Shown here: piece by piece, positions 6,078 to 6,268 of the stretch
How positions within the stretch are numbered: position 1 is the first letter of the stretch
Layout of the letters: every line of letters starts with the position of its first letter
Source: Bacillota bacterium
GTDB lineage: Bacteria > Bacillota > GCA-003054495 > Carboxydocellales > JAJZTU01
Direction: 5' to 3'
NCBI GenBank assembly: GCA_021848765.1
Contig: JAJZTU010000204.1
Span: forward strand, 1 to 6,268
Length of the DNA stretch: 6,268 nucleotides
Program-made: the position numbers and the translations under genes
Notes under the pieces: model-generated
Seen by the model: only the letters and a program-made list of their open reading frames with translations
Databases searched by the model: none
Told to the model about the DNA's origin: nothing

Positions 6078-6268
6078 CTATCCGCAGTTCACAATCCACC
6101 TGGCTGCCTCAAGAAAGTCTGCGGAGACAAAGTCAGCAGTTGCAGCTGTAAATATCTCTGTAGCCCCATCAGAAAAAGACGGTGCAATTAAAATGCTTCT
6201 GCAGCCGGCAGCTTTGCCGGCCAAAATATCAGTAGCCTTGTCACCCACCATAAAACTGGAAGCCAAAT
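6078..6268 (-). CDS. gmhB: 3' end of D-glycero-D-manno-heptose 1,7-bisphosphate 7-phosphatase (partial, runs off the right edge)
   Basis: The last 63 codons of a HAD-superfamily phosphatase are present. The segment SFMVGDKATDILAGKAAG carries the HAD motif IV pattern GDxxxD, which binds Mg2+, followed by the A-G-x-A-A-G-C helix typical of histidinol-phosphatase/GmhB-type enzymes. The nucleophile motif DxDGT would lie outside the window. The frame is open to the window edge. The TTG at 6266-6264 is best read as an internal leucine, not a start, because the preserved part begins well inside the domain. Position immediately before rfaE1 (24 nt) strongly supports GmhB, which removes the C7 phosphate from heptose 1,7-bisphosphate between the RfaE1 and RfaE2 steps. 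Another HAD phosphatase could look similar over this stretch; the context makes gmhB most likely. Confidence 0.82.
   Translation of the reverse strand, partial: LASSFMVGDKATDILAGKAAGCRSILIAPSFSDGATEIFTAATADFVSADFLEAARWIVNCG

Noticed and set aside
6264..6266. TTG start codon for the gmhB fragment
   Set aside because: It lies inside the HAD domain just before motif IV and the frame continues to the window edge, so it is an internal leucine codon.

Overview
The window looks like chromosomal DNA of an anaerobic or facultative bacterium, most likely a Clostridia/Negativicutes-type Firmicute. The grounds are near-balanced base composition, strong GGAGG-type ribosome binding sites 7-9 nt before most ATG starts, hairpin plus U-run terminators, and a hemerythrin-like protein. 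ADP-heptose genes are classically Gram-negative but also occur in Firmicutes with an outer membrane or heptosylated surface glycans. The taxonomic call is inference; there is no rRNA or other phylogenetic marker.

Region 1 (1-3722, minus strand) is a tight gene cluster transcribed leftward. In transcription order it holds an FAD-dependent oxidoreductase of the phytoene desaturase/PYROXD2-like family (2109-3722), an unrecognised 94-residue protein (1747-2031), a second, paralogous FAD oxidoreductase (51-1706), and the first codons of a gene that starts like a short-chain dehydrogenase/reductase (1-23). Gaps are 27-77 nt and each gene has its own ribosome binding site, so one mRNA is likely. A near-perfect inverted repeat lies between the first two genes. 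Two related flavoproteins, a small partner and perhaps an SDR suggest a redox pathway on a hydrophobic or alicyclic substrate, but the sequence does not identify the substrate.

Region 2 (3723-4115) is a 393-bp divergent intergenic region. It carries a hairpin followed by T6 on the minus strand (a terminator- or attenuator-like element in the possible leader of the flavoprotein cluster), short repeats and only weak promoter matches.

Region 3 (4116-4541, plus strand) is a single hemerythrin/HHE-domain protein with a full set of candidate di-iron ligands. It ends at a bidirectional terminator (4544-4586) shared with the convergent heptose operon.

Region 4 (4586-6268, minus strand) is part of an ADP-heptose biosynthesis operon: the 3' end of a gmhB-like phosphatase, the heptose-7-phosphate kinase rfaE1 and the heptose-1-phosphate adenylyltransferase rfaE2. 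The last two overlap by 17 nt and correspond to the two halves of the fused HldE of enterobacteria. Together they cover three steps of nucleotide-activated heptose synthesis for a surface glycan.

I see no mobile element, CRISPR array, tRNA or rRNA. The least explained parts are the double-flavoprotein cluster with its small protein, and the structured leader upstream of it.
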